Positions 1 through 8,137 of a stretch of 64,000 nucleotides of DNA are shown piece by piece (the stretch's first letter is position 1; each line of letters starts with the position of its first letter). The translations under genes were made by a program, and so were the position numbers. The stretch comes from Ammoniphilus sp. YIM 78166 (GTDB taxonomy: Bacteria; Bacillota; Bacilli; Aneurinibacillales; RAOX-1), in the NCBI RefSeq assembly GCF_004522215.1, contig NZ_SDLR01000001.1, positions 682,001 to 746,000 on the forward strand. The letters are read 5' to 3'. The notes under the pieces are model-generated. The model saw only the letters and a list, made by a program, of their open reading frames with translations, had not been told where the DNA came from and did no database searches.

Positions 1-45
1 CAAGAACATCCCTCCTTACCTATACATATGGCCAAGCTTTCTTAT

Positions 46-1221
46 TCATGCTTCTTTTCCATCAAGAGAACCCTTGCTCATGATCCAGATGCCGACAGGC
101 ATGAAGCAGGCGAAAACAATCATGAGGTAATAGGAAGTACCTAACTTAAAGTCAAAGCCAATGATCATCAGGAGAAAAAAACAAATGCGCCCTAAACTGA
201 TGGCAAATTCACGAAAAACCAGCCGTTGCATCATTTGACCCAGCTTCATCCCTCTTGCCATTTGTGCGTAATGCAAAGACTTGGCCGGTATCCATAGCAA
301 GGGCAAGGATACGGAGATCACTAGGTTAAACAGAACAAACCAAGGTGCAGAAGAAAAAAGCAAGGTTAAAGTAACGATCATGGAACAAATCATGCCCATT
401 CCAATCAAGATGTCTCGGTTGGATTGATTGAGCGAACGCCCCACGATCCAATACATGAACGCACTAACCCCCCCAAAGACGAAATTCCAAGCACCCAACT
501 CAAACTCGTCTTGTAGAAAAAAGAAAAGGAATAGTCCGTATGACATTTGCACGAAGGCAAAGTAAAAGCCGTAGGCTGCGCACGTAAACCCCATCTTGGC
601 CATGTCCTCGTTTTCTGCCAAGAAAAAATATCGCTTGCGAAAGGATTCCTTCATTCGTGTACTAGGGACCTGTGTACTCAAGACTAGCTGCAGAATCAGC
701 AGGCCCAAGATCATTAGGAAGGTGTAACGATATCCATAATATACAATGAACAAACCGGCGCAAAAGGGAGTAATCAGTTGAGCCAAGGTTGTGATCATAG
801 ACTCGAGACCGATAAGAAAAGAACGATTGCCAGCGTCGGAGATCCAAAGAATCTGCAGGTTAAATCCAATGTAAAACAAGCCAACATACCCCCCGTATAA
901 TGCCCCTAATAAGGGAAGAGAGCTGTGCAGACTGTCTTTGGCATGGAACAGATAGAGAAATAAAAGGAGCGCGAGTAACGAGGACAGGATAAAGGTCGAC
1001 CTTGTCCCGAGCCTGTGCAGTAAATAGGCACCGATTAACGATGCTGCAAAAATAGAACTGACAGAAAACAGGTTAAAGATGCCAATCTCCCGAAACGATT
1101 TTCCATGGTCCCAGAGATAGACATTCATGAATACATTGACAAAGCAAAAAATGATCGAAAAAATCAACTGAACGGAGAAAACAGCTTGAAGCGGCGATAG
1201 AATATAGGACTTTCGAGGCAA
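46..1221 (-). CDS. MFS-type membrane transporter
   Basis: A 391-residue, very hydrophobic protein with about 10-12 predicted membrane segments spread over its whole length, the size and pattern of a major facilitator superfamily permease. An acidic/basic cytoplasmic stretch sits in the middle (around residues 185-210), as expected between the two six-helix bundles. The substrate cannot be told from sequence. It starts next to an AAGGGGG-type ribosome site and is divergent from the LysM hydrolase at 1311, sharing an intergenic region of about 90 bp. Family assignment rests on topology and length rather than a decisive motif. Confidence 0.75.
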   Translation of the reverse strand: MPRKSYILSPLQAVFSVQLIFSIIFCFVNVFMNVYLWDHGKSFREIGIFNLFSVSSIFAASLIGAYLLHRLGTRSTFILSSLLALLLFLYLFHAKDSLHSSLPLLGALYGGYVGLFYIGFNLQILWISDAGNRSFLIGLESMITTLAQLITPFCAGLFIVYYGYRYTFLMILGLLILQLVLSTQVPSTRMKESFRKRYFFLAENEDMAKMGFTCAAYGFYFAFVQMSYGLFLFFFLQDEFELGAWNFVFGGVSAFMYWIVGRSLNQSNRDILIGMGMICSMIVTLTLLFSSAPWFVLFNLVISVSLPLLWIPAKSLHYAQMARGMKLGQMMQRLVFREFAISLGRICFFLLMIIGFDFKLGTSYYLMIVFACFMPVGIWIMSKGSLDGKEA

Positions 1222-1310
1222 AAGGACAACCCCCTTTCTCTTAATGTATATTCCTCGTCAGAACTGGAAATGTTAGGAAAGGAAGAAAGGAAACAGTTGA
1301 GGAGGAATCT

Positions 1311-1955
1311 ATGCCTAGGAAATGGTTGTCAACTTTGACTTGGCATGCGGCTTTATTAGCTGCTTTTTCTTGCGTGCTGATCACAGGAAAAGCGAGTGCC
1401 GTAGAATCGATAGTTTATAAGGTTGAGAAGGGAGATACACTTTGGGGTATTTCTCAAGTAACTGGAATTGGTGTAGAGGAATTGAAAAAAGCGAATCGTA
1501 TAAAGGGAGACCTGATTCGCAGCGGAGATAAATTAAAGATTCCCGCAGACGGGAAAAAAACGAAGTCTAAGCGTGGAGTCACCTTTACCAAGAAAGATTT
1601 TGACTGGTTTGTGCGGATCATTGAAGCAGAGGCGGGGGGAGAATCCTTTGAAGGAAAAGTGGCGGTTGCTAGTGTAGTCCTTAATCGCGTCCTGCATCGG
1701 GAGTACCCGCAAACCATTACGGATGTCATATTTCATAAGGTCAAAGGGGTATATCAATTTTCGCCTGTCGGAGACGGACGGATCCACAAAGTAAAGCCAT
1801 CCCAAGCTTCCTATCGGGCAGCACAAACCGCTTTAAAAGGAGTGGACCCCACATCAGGAGCACTATTCTTTTATAATCCACATACCGCGCGAAGTCAGTG
1901 GATTCGGTCAAGAGTCGTGATCGCTGAGATCGGCAGACATAATTTCGCTTATTAG
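1311..1955 (+). CDS. LysM-domain cell wall hydrolase, SleB/CwlJ type
   Basis: The 214-residue exported protein has a signal peptide (residues 1-30, ending TGKASA), one LysM peptidoglycan-binding motif (about 34-78, beginning YKVEKGDTLWGIS) and a C-terminal Hydrolase_2 domain (about 98-213) with the EAEAGGE segment that carries the presumed catalytic glutamate and the later GALFFYNP motif. This family acts as lytic transglycosylase or amidase on cortex or vegetative peptidoglycan. An AGGAGGA site precedes the ATG. A second Hydrolase_2 protein with a different anchoring module is at 11174-11959. Whether the substrate is spore cortex or cell wall is not decided by the sequence. Confidence 0.9.
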   Translation: MPRKWLSTLTWHAALLAAFSCVLITGKASAVESIVYKVEKGDTLWGISQVTGIGVEELKKANRIKGDLIRSGDKLKIPADGKKTKSKRGVTFTKKDFDWFVRIIEAEAGGESFEGKVAVASVVLNRVLHREYPQTITDVIFHKVKGVYQFSPVGDGRIHKVKPSQASYRAAQTALKGVDPTSGALFFYNPHTARSQWIRSRVVIAEIGRHNFAY

Positions 1956-2039
1956 TGGTTACTCCATGTGCAAAATATGGTACAATTACATAATGGATTG
2001 GAAACAGACCCAGAAGCATCTGGTTTACTAGGAGGACTT

Positions 2040-2333
2040 ATGATGAAATGTATTAGTGTATACACAAAAGATTACGAAGTATTTTCCGATATCTACGAGA
2101 GAATCCTGGAATTGAATCTTGCCGAAAACGATGAAACGGAGATCGATGGCATTACGGTAAGTGACGCGGGCGAAATTCCTGACGACTACATCGAAAAGAT
2201 GCGCCAGAAGCCAGAAGTCGCGGTGATGCGCATTAAGAAAAAAGGCGTCATTATCTTGCAGCACGGTGAAGTGTTCGAAATTCTTCTGCCTTCCGATGAA
2301 GAAGAAGGAGAAGAGGACGTAGAGACGGCTTAA
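2040..2333 (+). CDS. hypothetical acidic protein
   Basis: A protein of about 97 residues with no recognised domain. It has an alternating hydrophobic core (KKKGVIILQHGEVFEILL) and a strongly acidic C-terminal tail (SDEEEGEEDVE). The start at 2040 (or the adjacent ATG at 2043) is chosen because AGGAGG lies at 2030-2035; an upstream in-frame ATG at 1968 has no ribosome site. It is followed directly by an intrinsic terminator and probably belongs to a short transcript with the LysM hydrolase 85 bp upstream. Function unknown; coding status is supported by the ribosome site and terminator. Confidence 0.7.
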   Translation: MMKCISVYTKDYEVFSDIYERILELNLAENDETEIDGITVSDAGEIPDDYIEKMRQKPEVAVMRIKKKGVIILQHGEVFEILLPSDEEEGEEDVETA

Positions 2334-2347
2334 GACGGACGGCAAGA

Positions 2348-2374
2348 AAGCCCCTGGGAACAGGGGCTTTTTTG
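2348..2374 (+). terminator. intrinsic terminator
   Basis: A 9-bp stem AAGCCCCTG/CAGGGGCTT with a 4-nt loop followed by TTTTTT. It ends the 1311-2333 transcript and separates it from the convergent rhomboid gene. Confidence 0.85.
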
Positions 2375-2381
2375 TGTAGGT

Positions 2382-2990
2382 TTAAAAATAACTACTCCTT
2401 CTTCTTGAGACCAGGACGAATCCCAATAAAAAACCGCTCGCTAATCCACCGAGGTGGCCTGTAATGCTAATGCCAGGCAGAAAGGTAAGCACGACCCCGA
2501 TGACTAAGATTGGGAGGATCGTTTGGCGGGAATAATAATCCATTAGATCCTTCCGGTACTTCGATAGGTAGGCATACATCCCATAGATTCCGAAAATCGC
2601 ACCTGAGGCTCCTGCTGCCACCATAGCAGAAGAGAACAATAAAGTCATAACAAAGCCGATCAAGCCTGATCCTAGGTATAAGACAAGATAACGCCACTTT
2701 CCAAGCATCGTTTCTAGTCCAGGTGCAAAGATCAGGATGGCGAAGCAATTAAAGAGAAGATGCTCCCACCCGATATGAAGAAAGATCGGAGCGAATAAGC
2801 GGTACCATTCTCCTTCTAGTATTAAAGGCTTGTAGTAAGCCCCAAATTGAACCAGGGTATATGGGTTAGTGGAACCACCTAAAAAGGTCATGAATAAAAA
2901 GATAATGATATTTAAAAAGAGAAATAAAGAGGTAAGTGGATAGCGTTTTAGGTAGGTTCTCCAATCTTCATTGCGATGGAACCAGGACAT
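2382..2990 (-). CDS. rhomboid family intramembrane serine protease
   Basis: The 202-residue membrane protein has about six transmembrane helices. The catalytic dyad is visible as Ser129 in GASGAIFG and His179 in GHLGG, with the oxyanion Asn81 in HLLFN. These proteases cut single-pass membrane proteins within or next to the bilayer; the substrate is not predictable. It lacks the extra C-terminal TPR region found in the larger Bacillus rhomboid YqgP, so it is a minimal core enzyme. Divergent from the small gene at 3169. Confidence 0.92.
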   Translation of the reverse strand: MSWFHRNEDWRTYLKRYPLTSLFLFLNIIIFLFMTFLGGSTNPYTLVQFGAYYKPLILEGEWYRLFAPIFLHIGWEHLLFNCFAILIFAPGLETMLGKWRYLVLYLGSGLIGFVMTLLFSSAMVAAGASGAIFGIYGMYAYLSKYRKDLMDYYSRQTILPILVIGVVLTFLPGISITGHLGGLASGFLLGFVLVSRRRSSYF

Positions 2991-3168
2991 GACGATGCTC
3001 CTTTCAAAAAGACTATTAATAAATTATAACAAATTCTGGCATAGGCTATGTGCCTTTTTAATAAAAATAATTCTAATTTAATATTGAATTTAATCAGAGA
3101 ATAGATATAATATTACTATAGACACAGTGGAAAGATCAAAAAGTTAGGCTTTGAAGGAGCGATGAAAT

Positions 3169-3303
3169 ATGACAAAGCTGAAACTAAGAAATAAAGAAAT
3201 TAGTTCACCTGAATATCTAAAGAAGCTGCAGGACCTACAGAAGGAATCTGGAAAGACCAAGCGTTCTGCTAAGCTTAAAGGATCTGGAGCGGCAACTGAA
3301 TAG
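3169..3303 (+). CDS. small basic hypothetical protein, 44 aa
   Basis: A short ORF, ATG at 3169, stop TAG at 3301-3303, with GAAGGAGCG at about 3153-3160 as ribosome site. The product is lysine-rich (11 Lys), without cysteine or hydrophobic segment, and the gene is followed 13 bp later by a clear intrinsic terminator. The tidy RBS-ORF-terminator arrangement is the main support. An overlapping ATG at 3162 runs into a stop after 10 codons. No family is recognised. Confidence 0.6.
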   Translation: MTKLKLRNKEISSPEYLKKLQDLQKESGKTKRSAKLKGSGAATE

Positions 3304-3316
3304 CTGAAAATGGGGA

Positions 3317-3350
3317 AAAGGAGAAGCGAATATGCTTCTCCTTTATTGTT
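3317..3350 (+). terminator. intrinsic terminator
   Basis: An 11-bp stem AAAGGAGAAGC/GCTTCTCCTTT with a 6-nt loop and a short T-rich tail, ending the 44-aa gene. Confidence 0.8.
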
Positions 3351-3378
3351 TGTATAAGGTTCGGAATATCCCCAAACC

Positions 3379-3728
3379 GAGTTTTTTGGAGATTTGGTGT
3401 AGTTTTAGGCTGGTTTTTGGAATGGAGATTAAAATTTTGGTATAGAACCTCCTGTTTTACGCTGATTTTTTAGGTAAATAGGCTTTTATTTTTAATCATG
3501 GCCTGGTCCGGAACCGCATGACTCCTGTTCGGGTTAGGATACTCACAAAATTTTTGATTTGCTCACGGAAAAGTGGCGTTTGCTCACGAGTTGGTATCGT
3601 TTGTTCATGTACCTGTAACCATTACAGCTAATCTGGGAGGTTTGGTCACAAGACTCAATGAATTGCTCCCTCAGCAGTAATGGCTACAATTAAAATGGAG
3701 TAGTTGGATTTACTTTTTCTCGGGTAGT
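3379..3728. repeat. dispersed intergenic repeat, copy A
   Basis: About 350 bp of non-coding sequence that recurs at 3800-4149 and, more diverged, at 33388-33663. The best conserved stretch, roughly 36 identical bases in A and B, contains TTTGCTCACG twice, 21 bp apart. Inside each copy a degenerate 21-bp period built on TTTG(C/G/T)TCA can be followed for about five turns. Shared end blocks are GAGTTTTTT at the left and TTTACTTTTTCTCGGG at the right (A and B). No ORF is shared between copies. Confidence 0.7.
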
Positions 3729-3799
3729 AACCCCCATGTCTGGAGGGCTTGCCCTCCTGGTCACCGTCTCCAGTGAAAATCCCCTTCCGCGGTTTGGTC
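3729..3799. other. spacer between repeat copies with hairpin
   Basis: Seventy bases between copies A and B, containing a perfect inverted repeat GGAGGGC-tt-GCCCTCC near 3740-3756. There is no T-tract, so it is not a convincing terminator. No gene is visible here. Confidence 0.4.
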
Positions 3800-4149
3800 C
3801 CGTGTTTTTTCGAGAAATGAAGTGATTTGGGTCTACTTTTTAGAAGTGCAATCTAAATTTCGGTTTAGAGCCTTTGATTCCAAGCTGATTTTTTAAGTAA
3901 TGCGTCTTTTATTTTTCATCTATGTCTGTTTCGGCCCCGATTACGCTTGCCCGTGGCCGGATGCTCACGAAAATCCTGATTTGCTCACGGAAAAGTGGCG
4001 TTTGCTCACGAGTAGGTACCGTTTGCTCATGTACCTGGAACCATTCCAGCTAATCTCGGAGGTTTGGTCACGATACTCGGTGAGTTGCTCCCGAACCCGT
4101 AATGGATACAATTAAGATGGAGTCACTTGCTTTACTTTTTCTCGGGAAT
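3800..4149. repeat. dispersed intergenic repeat, copy B
   Basis: Second copy of the family described at 3379, offset by about 422 bp and in the same orientation. It includes a block around GTGCAATCTAAA that is also present in copy C near 33437 but altered in copy A. A 71-codon ORF (3900-4115) inside it is not conserved in the other copies and has no ribosome site. Confidence 0.7.
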
Positions 4150-4300
4150 CGATTAGGCATCTCGGATCATCCTGTGATCAAGCACCAACTTTAATGCCAA
4201 AGATTTTATATAAACCTGTAATGATTCCAGGTAGGTGGCGGACACTGAGGACCCGCGCCTTTTAGGCTTTGCGCCAGCCAAGCAATCCTGTGGAAACATT
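4150..4300. other. decayed non-coding DNA beside the repeat
   Basis: About 150 bp downstream of repeat copy B. A fragment near 4215 (CCTGTAATGATTCCAGGTA) resembles the ACCTGGAACCATTCCAGCTA block of the repeat, suggesting further decayed repeat material. I see no gene here. Confidence 0.35.
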
Positions 4301-4326
4301 AAAAAGAAGGTACCCATCTGGATACC
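4301..4326 (-). terminator. intrinsic terminator of the 63-aa gene
   Basis: Read on the minus strand, a 7-bp stem GGTATCC/GGGTACC with one G-U pair is followed by TTCTTTTT. It lies 20 bp past the stop of the 4346-4537 gene. Confidence 0.6.
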
Positions 4327-4345
4327 CTCGGATTGTTTTTGGTTA

Positions 4346-4537
4346 TTAGTGGTAGTGCTCAAGTTCCGTTTCTTCTTCTAGAATTTCACGCAAATAAGGG
4401 GTGATTTCACTTAGTCTCTGGGGTTCGATACCAAGACGAGTGCAAATCTGATTGAAATGAGCGAGCTTGTCATCGAGTTTCGTTGTCCGCTGTTTCTCAA
4501 TCTCTGCTAAAATAGTGTCTTCAATGGATCGAGTCAA
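4346..4537 (-). CDS. small hypothetical protein, 63 aa
   Basis: A TTG-start ORF (TTG at 4535-4537) with AAGGGAG about 10 bases upstream and a terminator-like hairpin downstream. The product is predicted to be helical and acidic at its C-terminus (EETELEHYH), without cysteine or membrane segment. No family is recognised. Divergent from prpE at 4716 with about 180 bp between. Confidence 0.55.
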   Translation of the reverse strand: MTRSIEDTILAEIEKQRTTKLDDKLAHFNQICTRLGIEPQRLSEITPYLREILEEETELEHYH

Positions 4538-4715
4538 GACGTATAGTCTCCCTTCGCCTTTTTGTTATATCATTACACTTGAAGAGGGCGTTTATCCCCT
4601 TGCAAAGTCATTATAACGGGTAGAAGAGCATCTTGAAAAGGGGAAAATTTTTTCCGTTTTATGGGCAAAATAGTTTAAACTGAAGTTCGGAGATTTTGTC
4701 GGAGGTGGAGAAAAA

Positions 4716-5465
4716 GTGGATTTAAAAAATATTCGAGAGGTAGATATCATAGGAGATATCCACGGTTGCTATGATGAGCTTCTTTTGTTGCTGGACAAGC
4801 TCGGATATCGGCGTGATGGGGAGCTGTATCGGCATCCGGAAGGTAGAACCCTTGTGTTTTTAGGCGATTTATGTGATCGGGGTCCCCGTAGCTTGGATGT
4901 GATATTGCTGGTGAAAGCATTAGTTCAGGCAGGACTTGCATACCATTGTCCAGGCAATCATGATGACAAGCTTTTGCGCTGGAGTCAAGGAAGACGCGTT
5001 CAAGTAAAGCACGGGTTAGAAACGACGGTAGACGAGGTGGAGAGAACCCAAAACCCGGCGGAGACCAGGCAATGGATAGAGGAATATATTAAAAATCTCC
5101 CGTTATATCTTCAATTCGATCAAGGGGAGCTGGTGGTCGTGCATGCGGGGATCCGCTCCGATCTGATCGGAACCAATCATAAGCGTCTGAGAGATATTTG
5201 CTTATATGGGTTTCCAACAGGTCAGATTGATCAGCATGGCTTACCAGAGCGAGATCCTGTAACCAAGCACTATCGTGGAAAAGCCTTGCTTGTTCACGGG
5301 CACACACCTGTATATGAGCCGCAATGGGAGCAAAATGTAATTAATATTGATACGGGTTGTGTTTTTGGAGGAGCCCTGACTTGCTTTCGGTATCCAGAAA
5401 AGGAATTTGTCAGTATTAAGGCACTCCAAGTTTATGGGGAAAGCAAGCGATTCCAGCCCAAATAA
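4716..5465 (+). CDS. prpE: bis(5'-nucleosyl)-tetraphosphatase PrpE
   Basis: The 249-residue PPP-family metallophosphatase shows all metal-binding blocks: GDIHG (residues 13-17), GDLCDRG, GNHDD, a central histidine in VVHAGI and the terminal GHTP. PrpE of Bacillus hydrolyses diadenosine tetraphosphate and dephosphorylates proteins, and affects spore germination. The GTG start is preceded by GGAGGTGG at 4701-4708. Length matches the family. The gene is monocistronic, closed by a bidirectional terminator shared with the convergent cyclophilin gene. Confidence 0.88.
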   Translation: MDLKNIREVDIIGDIHGCYDELLLLLDKLGYRRDGELYRHPEGRTLVFLGDLCDRGPRSLDVILLVKALVQAGLAYHCPGNHDDKLLRWSQGRRVQVKHGLETTVDEVERTQNPAETRQWIEEYIKNLPLYLQFDQGELVVVHAGIRSDLIGTNHKRLRDICLYGFPTGQIDQHGLPERDPVTKHYRGKALLVHGHTPVYEPQWEQNVINIDTGCVFGGALTCFRYPEKEFVSIKALQVYGESKRFQPK

Positions 5466-5482
5466 AAAAATGATAGAGTTTT

Positions 5483-5516
5483 AAGTCTTGCCTACATTTG
5501 AGGCAAGACTTTTTGT
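5483..5516. terminator. bidirectional intrinsic terminator
   Basis: An 11-bp stem AAGTCTTGCCT/AGGCAAGACTT flanked by T-rich and A-rich tracts, between the convergent prpE and cyclophilin genes. Confidence 0.85.
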
Positions 5517-5525
5517 TTGCAAAGA

Positions 5526-6164
5526 TTATGGAGTCACAGTTATGGTTTTAATATAAACTTCTTCGGTAGGTTGACTGGGCTCACCCATAGGGCTCTTCTT
5601 AACGTTAACATTGGAGATCGCCTGAACAGTTTCCATTCCCTCGATCACCCGACCGAATATGGTATAGTTCGGGTATCCATTTAGGTTTTGGCTGTCTGGA
5701 CCATTGCATATGAAAAACTGACTGCCGTTCGTATTCGGTCCGGCATTTGCCATGGCTAGAATTCCTTCTTCGTAGCGGTGAGGGGACGGGAGCTCATCGG
5801 CAAACGTGTATCCAGGTCCGCCTGTTCCCGTACCGGTAGGATCACCGGTTTGTATCATGAAGCCTTTCATGACCCGATGGAAAATAATATTGTCGTAGAA
5901 TTGCTCCTTGGCCAAGAAGATAAAGTTGTTGACCGTTTCTGGAGCATCTTTAGCAAATAGTTCTACTTTAATGTCTCCCTTGTTGGTGACAATCGTAGCC
6001 GTATAGGCTTGATTCGGATCGATCTGCATCTCTGGCGGCTTGTCCCACGACTTGGTGGTGGTGGCTCCCCGGTCAGAGGCAGGCTGGGCTTGTTCCTTTC
6101 CTCCACAGGCAGAAAGCAAGACAAGAGATAAGCACACGACCCATACTGCGTACCATCTTTTCAT
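5526..6164 (-). CDS. cyclophilin-type peptidyl-prolyl isomerase lipoprotein
   Basis: A 212-residue lipoprotein: signal peptide ending in the lipobox LSAC (Cys20), a short linker, then a cyclophilin domain (about 47-210) with FHRVMKGFMIQTGDP and the NGSQFFI active-site segments. It would catalyse proline cis-trans isomerisation on the outer face of the membrane and may assist folding of secreted proteins. The start at 6164 is preferred over the upstream ATG at 6203 because a GAAAGGATG site precedes it and the signal peptide then begins correctly. Divergent from the lipoprotein gene at 6268. Confidence 0.93.
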   Translation of the reverse strand: MKRWYAVWVVCLSLVLLSACGGKEQAQPASDRGATTTKSWDKPPEMQIDPNQAYTATIVTNKGDIKVELFAKDAPETVNNFIFLAKEQFYDNIIFHRVMKGFMIQTGDPTGTGTGGPGYTFADELPSPHRYEEGILAMANAGPNTNGSQFFICNGPDSQNLNGYPNYTIFGRVIEGMETVQAISNVNVKKSPMGEPSQPTEEVYIKTITVTP

Positions 6165-6267
6165 ATTTTCATCCTTTCTCCAATATAAATACATACACTT
6201 CATTATACCTCATGTTCAAGCATAGAATGAAGTAGTTGGAATCCAATCAAAGAAGAGGAGAAGCTCA

Positions 6268-7716
6268 ATGAGGAAAAAAAGCAATCCAATTTTGCTGCTT
6301 ATGCTAATGCTTTTGGTCTTCCTTGGTGGTTGTGGTCAGAGCGTTTCAACAAGTCCTCCAGTCCAAGAGAAGGTGGATGAGGAAATCACACCTCCTCCAG
6401 AGTCAGCAACTGCCGCTGAACAAGCTGTTCAGGAATCTCCTCCTGAAACCGAAGGAGAAGCTACGGAAGCTACGGAAACCACAGAAACTCCCGAGCCCTC
6501 GGTTCCTGCAGCCGAACACCCGCCGTTTGAATATCCGGATGCGATCAGAGGCATTTATGTAACGAGTCATTCGGCAGGCGGAGCTAAGTTTCCTGAACTG
6601 TTAAACTTGGTGAACACCACAGACTTAAATGCCATGGTCATAGATATTAAAGATGATCATGGATGGATTACCTATAAAAGAGATGATGAGTTGGCTTCAT
6701 TCAGCAAACCTTTTATGAAGGACCCCAAGCAAATATTACAAACTCTCTCCGACAACAAGATCTACCCCATTGCACGTATCGTCGTTTTTAAAGATTCCGT
6801 ACTGGCAGCTAATTCTCCTCACCTGTCATTCAAGAGTGGCGGCCAAGTATGGAAAAACAGGCGAGGAGAGGCCTTCGTTAATCCCTTTTTGAAAGAAGTG
6901 TGGGAACATAACGTCGCTATAGCGAAAGAAGCGGCGAAAATGGGATTTCAGGAAATCCAGTTTGACTATGTACGTTTCCCGGAAGGGTTTGAAACAAGAG
7001 ATAAGACCCTTACATATGGAATGGGAGCTTACACCCAAGCCGATTTGGAGCCGCGTTTAGTCCAGGAATGGGAAAAGCAAAAAGAACAGTGGGAGCGAAA
7101 ACATCAAGAGATTTGGGCCGTGGCAAGAGAAACTCAGCCGCCTATTGAAGCTCTAGCCAACGAGACCTCTCCTATAAGTGCTCCTATTAACAACCTGACA
7201 GCAGCACCGCCGAAGCCTCAATACGACTCTGTCGCCGCACGGGTTACCGCTGTGACCGACTTCGTGGAATATGCTAAAAAGGAGCTTGAACCTTATAATG
7301 TGAAGGTTTCTGTTGATATTTTCGGCTATACTGCTACTTTACCCGAAGCTCCGGGAATCGGTCAGAACTTTTTAAAGATTAGCAGTCACGTCGATGTCAT
7401 CTGTTCCATGATCTACCCCAGTCATTGGGGGCCGGGCTACTTCAAGATTGCGAAACCTGATGTTGAACCCTACCGTTTAGTCCAAGAATATGCCAAGATG
7501 GAAAATGAAAAGCTGTCGCAACTAGAGAACCCGCCGATATCACGTCCATGGATTCAAGATTTTACAGCGCCATGGTTAGGGAAAGGGAACTACATTCCTT
7601 ATGGAAAGAGAGAAGTGGAGCTACAAATTAAAGCACTGAATGAAGCGGGCATAAAAGAATTTCTGGTTTGGAATGCGGGCAATAATTATACCCCAAACGT
7701 GGACTATACGCCCTAG
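6268..7716 (+). CDS. lipoprotein with putative glycoside hydrolase domain (DUF4015)
   Basis: The 482-residue lipoprotein has a lipobox LGGC (Cys22), a low-complexity Pro/Glu/Thr linker to about residue 90, then a TIM-barrel-like domain starting AIRGIYVTSHSAGG and running to the C-terminus (QDFTAPWLG, FLVWNAGNNYTP). This matches the putative glycosyl hydrolase family DUF4015 (PF13200). Acidic residues in FDYVRFPEG and VSVDIFGYT are candidate catalytic positions. An insertion rich in Gln/Trp (about 255-310) lies inside the barrel. The substrate is unknown, probably an envelope polysaccharide. AAGAGGAG precedes the ATG. Confidence 0.85.
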   Translation: MRKKSNPILLLMLMLLVFLGGCGQSVSTSPPVQEKVDEEITPPPESATAAEQAVQESPPETEGEATEATETTETPEPSVPAAEHPPFEYPDAIRGIYVTSHSAGGAKFPELLNLVNTTDLNAMVIDIKDDHGWITYKRDDELASFSKPFMKDPKQILQTLSDNKIYPIARIVVFKDSVLAANSPHLSFKSGGQVWKNRRGEAFVNPFLKEVWEHNVAIAKEAAKMGFQEIQFDYVRFPEGFETRDKTLTYGMGAYTQADLEPRLVQEWEKQKEQWERKHQEIWAVARETQPPIEALANETSPISAPINNLTAAPPKPQYDSVAARVTAVTDFVEYAKKELEPYNVKVSVDIFGYTATLPEAPGIGQNFLKISSHVDVICSMIYPSHWGPGYFKIAKPDVEPYRLVQEYAKMENEKLSQLENPPISRPWIQDFTAPWLGKGNYIPYGKREVELQIKALNEAGIKEFLVWNAGNNYTPNVDYTP

Positions 7717-7724
7717 AAAGGAAG

Positions 7725-7764
7725 AAAACGTGAAACCATCCATTGGAGGGCTTCACGTTTTTTC
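7725..7764 (+). terminator. intrinsic terminator
   Basis: An imperfect 15-bp stem beginning AAAACGTGAA and ending TTCACGTTTT, with a T-run, downstream of the glycosidase-like lipoprotein gene. Confidence 0.75.
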
Positions 7765-7810
7765 ATGGCTGCGAATAATTTGTAAATAGACCGTTATTTT
7801 AGGAAAGAAG

Positions 7811-8137
7811 GTGATCCTTATTTTTGAGAATACCTTTCTTGACTTTGCTACGATATCTGCCGTGGTAGCTGCATTCGTCTCTGTTGTTGGCAATGCTTTT
7901 AATATCCATGCTAAGTTCCGCGCCTTAATCGCGATTGTGATGGGCGTCATATTGGTTACTATTCCGATTGCTTTTATGGAAAAGGCTGTTACCGCCTTGC
8001 TGATCGGACTTACGGCAAGCGGGGTATATACCCAGGTTAAAAAAAGAGAGTATCTACCGCCGGAACCACCGGCTTCAGAAGGTCAAAATCCCAATGTGCC
8101 GAAACCGCCAACGATTAACGGCCCGAATGATGTGTAG
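7811..8137 (+). CDS. small membrane protein, holin-like
   Basis: A 108-residue product with two hydrophobic segments (about residues 10-32 and 36-65), a short basic stretch, and a proline-rich hydrophilic tail (PPEPPASEGQNPNVPKPP). The GTG at 7811 is preceded by AGGAAAGAAG. The 3' end overlaps the convergent amidase gene by about 23 bp. The two-helix plus charged-tail layout and the neighbouring amidase suggest a holin-like role, but no motif proves it; it could be an unrelated small membrane protein. Confidence 0.6.
   Translation: MILIFENTFLDFATISAVVAAFVSVVGNAFNIHAKFRALIAIVMGVILVTIPIAFMEKAVTALLIGLTASGVYTQVKKREYLPPEPPASEGQNPNVPKPPTINGPNDV

Noticed and set aside
3900..4115. 71-codon ORF in repeat copy B
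   Set aside because: Not conserved in copies A or C and has no ribosome site; repeat DNA.
4153..4362. 69-codon ORF on the minus strand
   Set aside because: Overlaps the end and terminator of the better-supported 63-aa gene, no ribosome site, and contains decayed repeat sequence.
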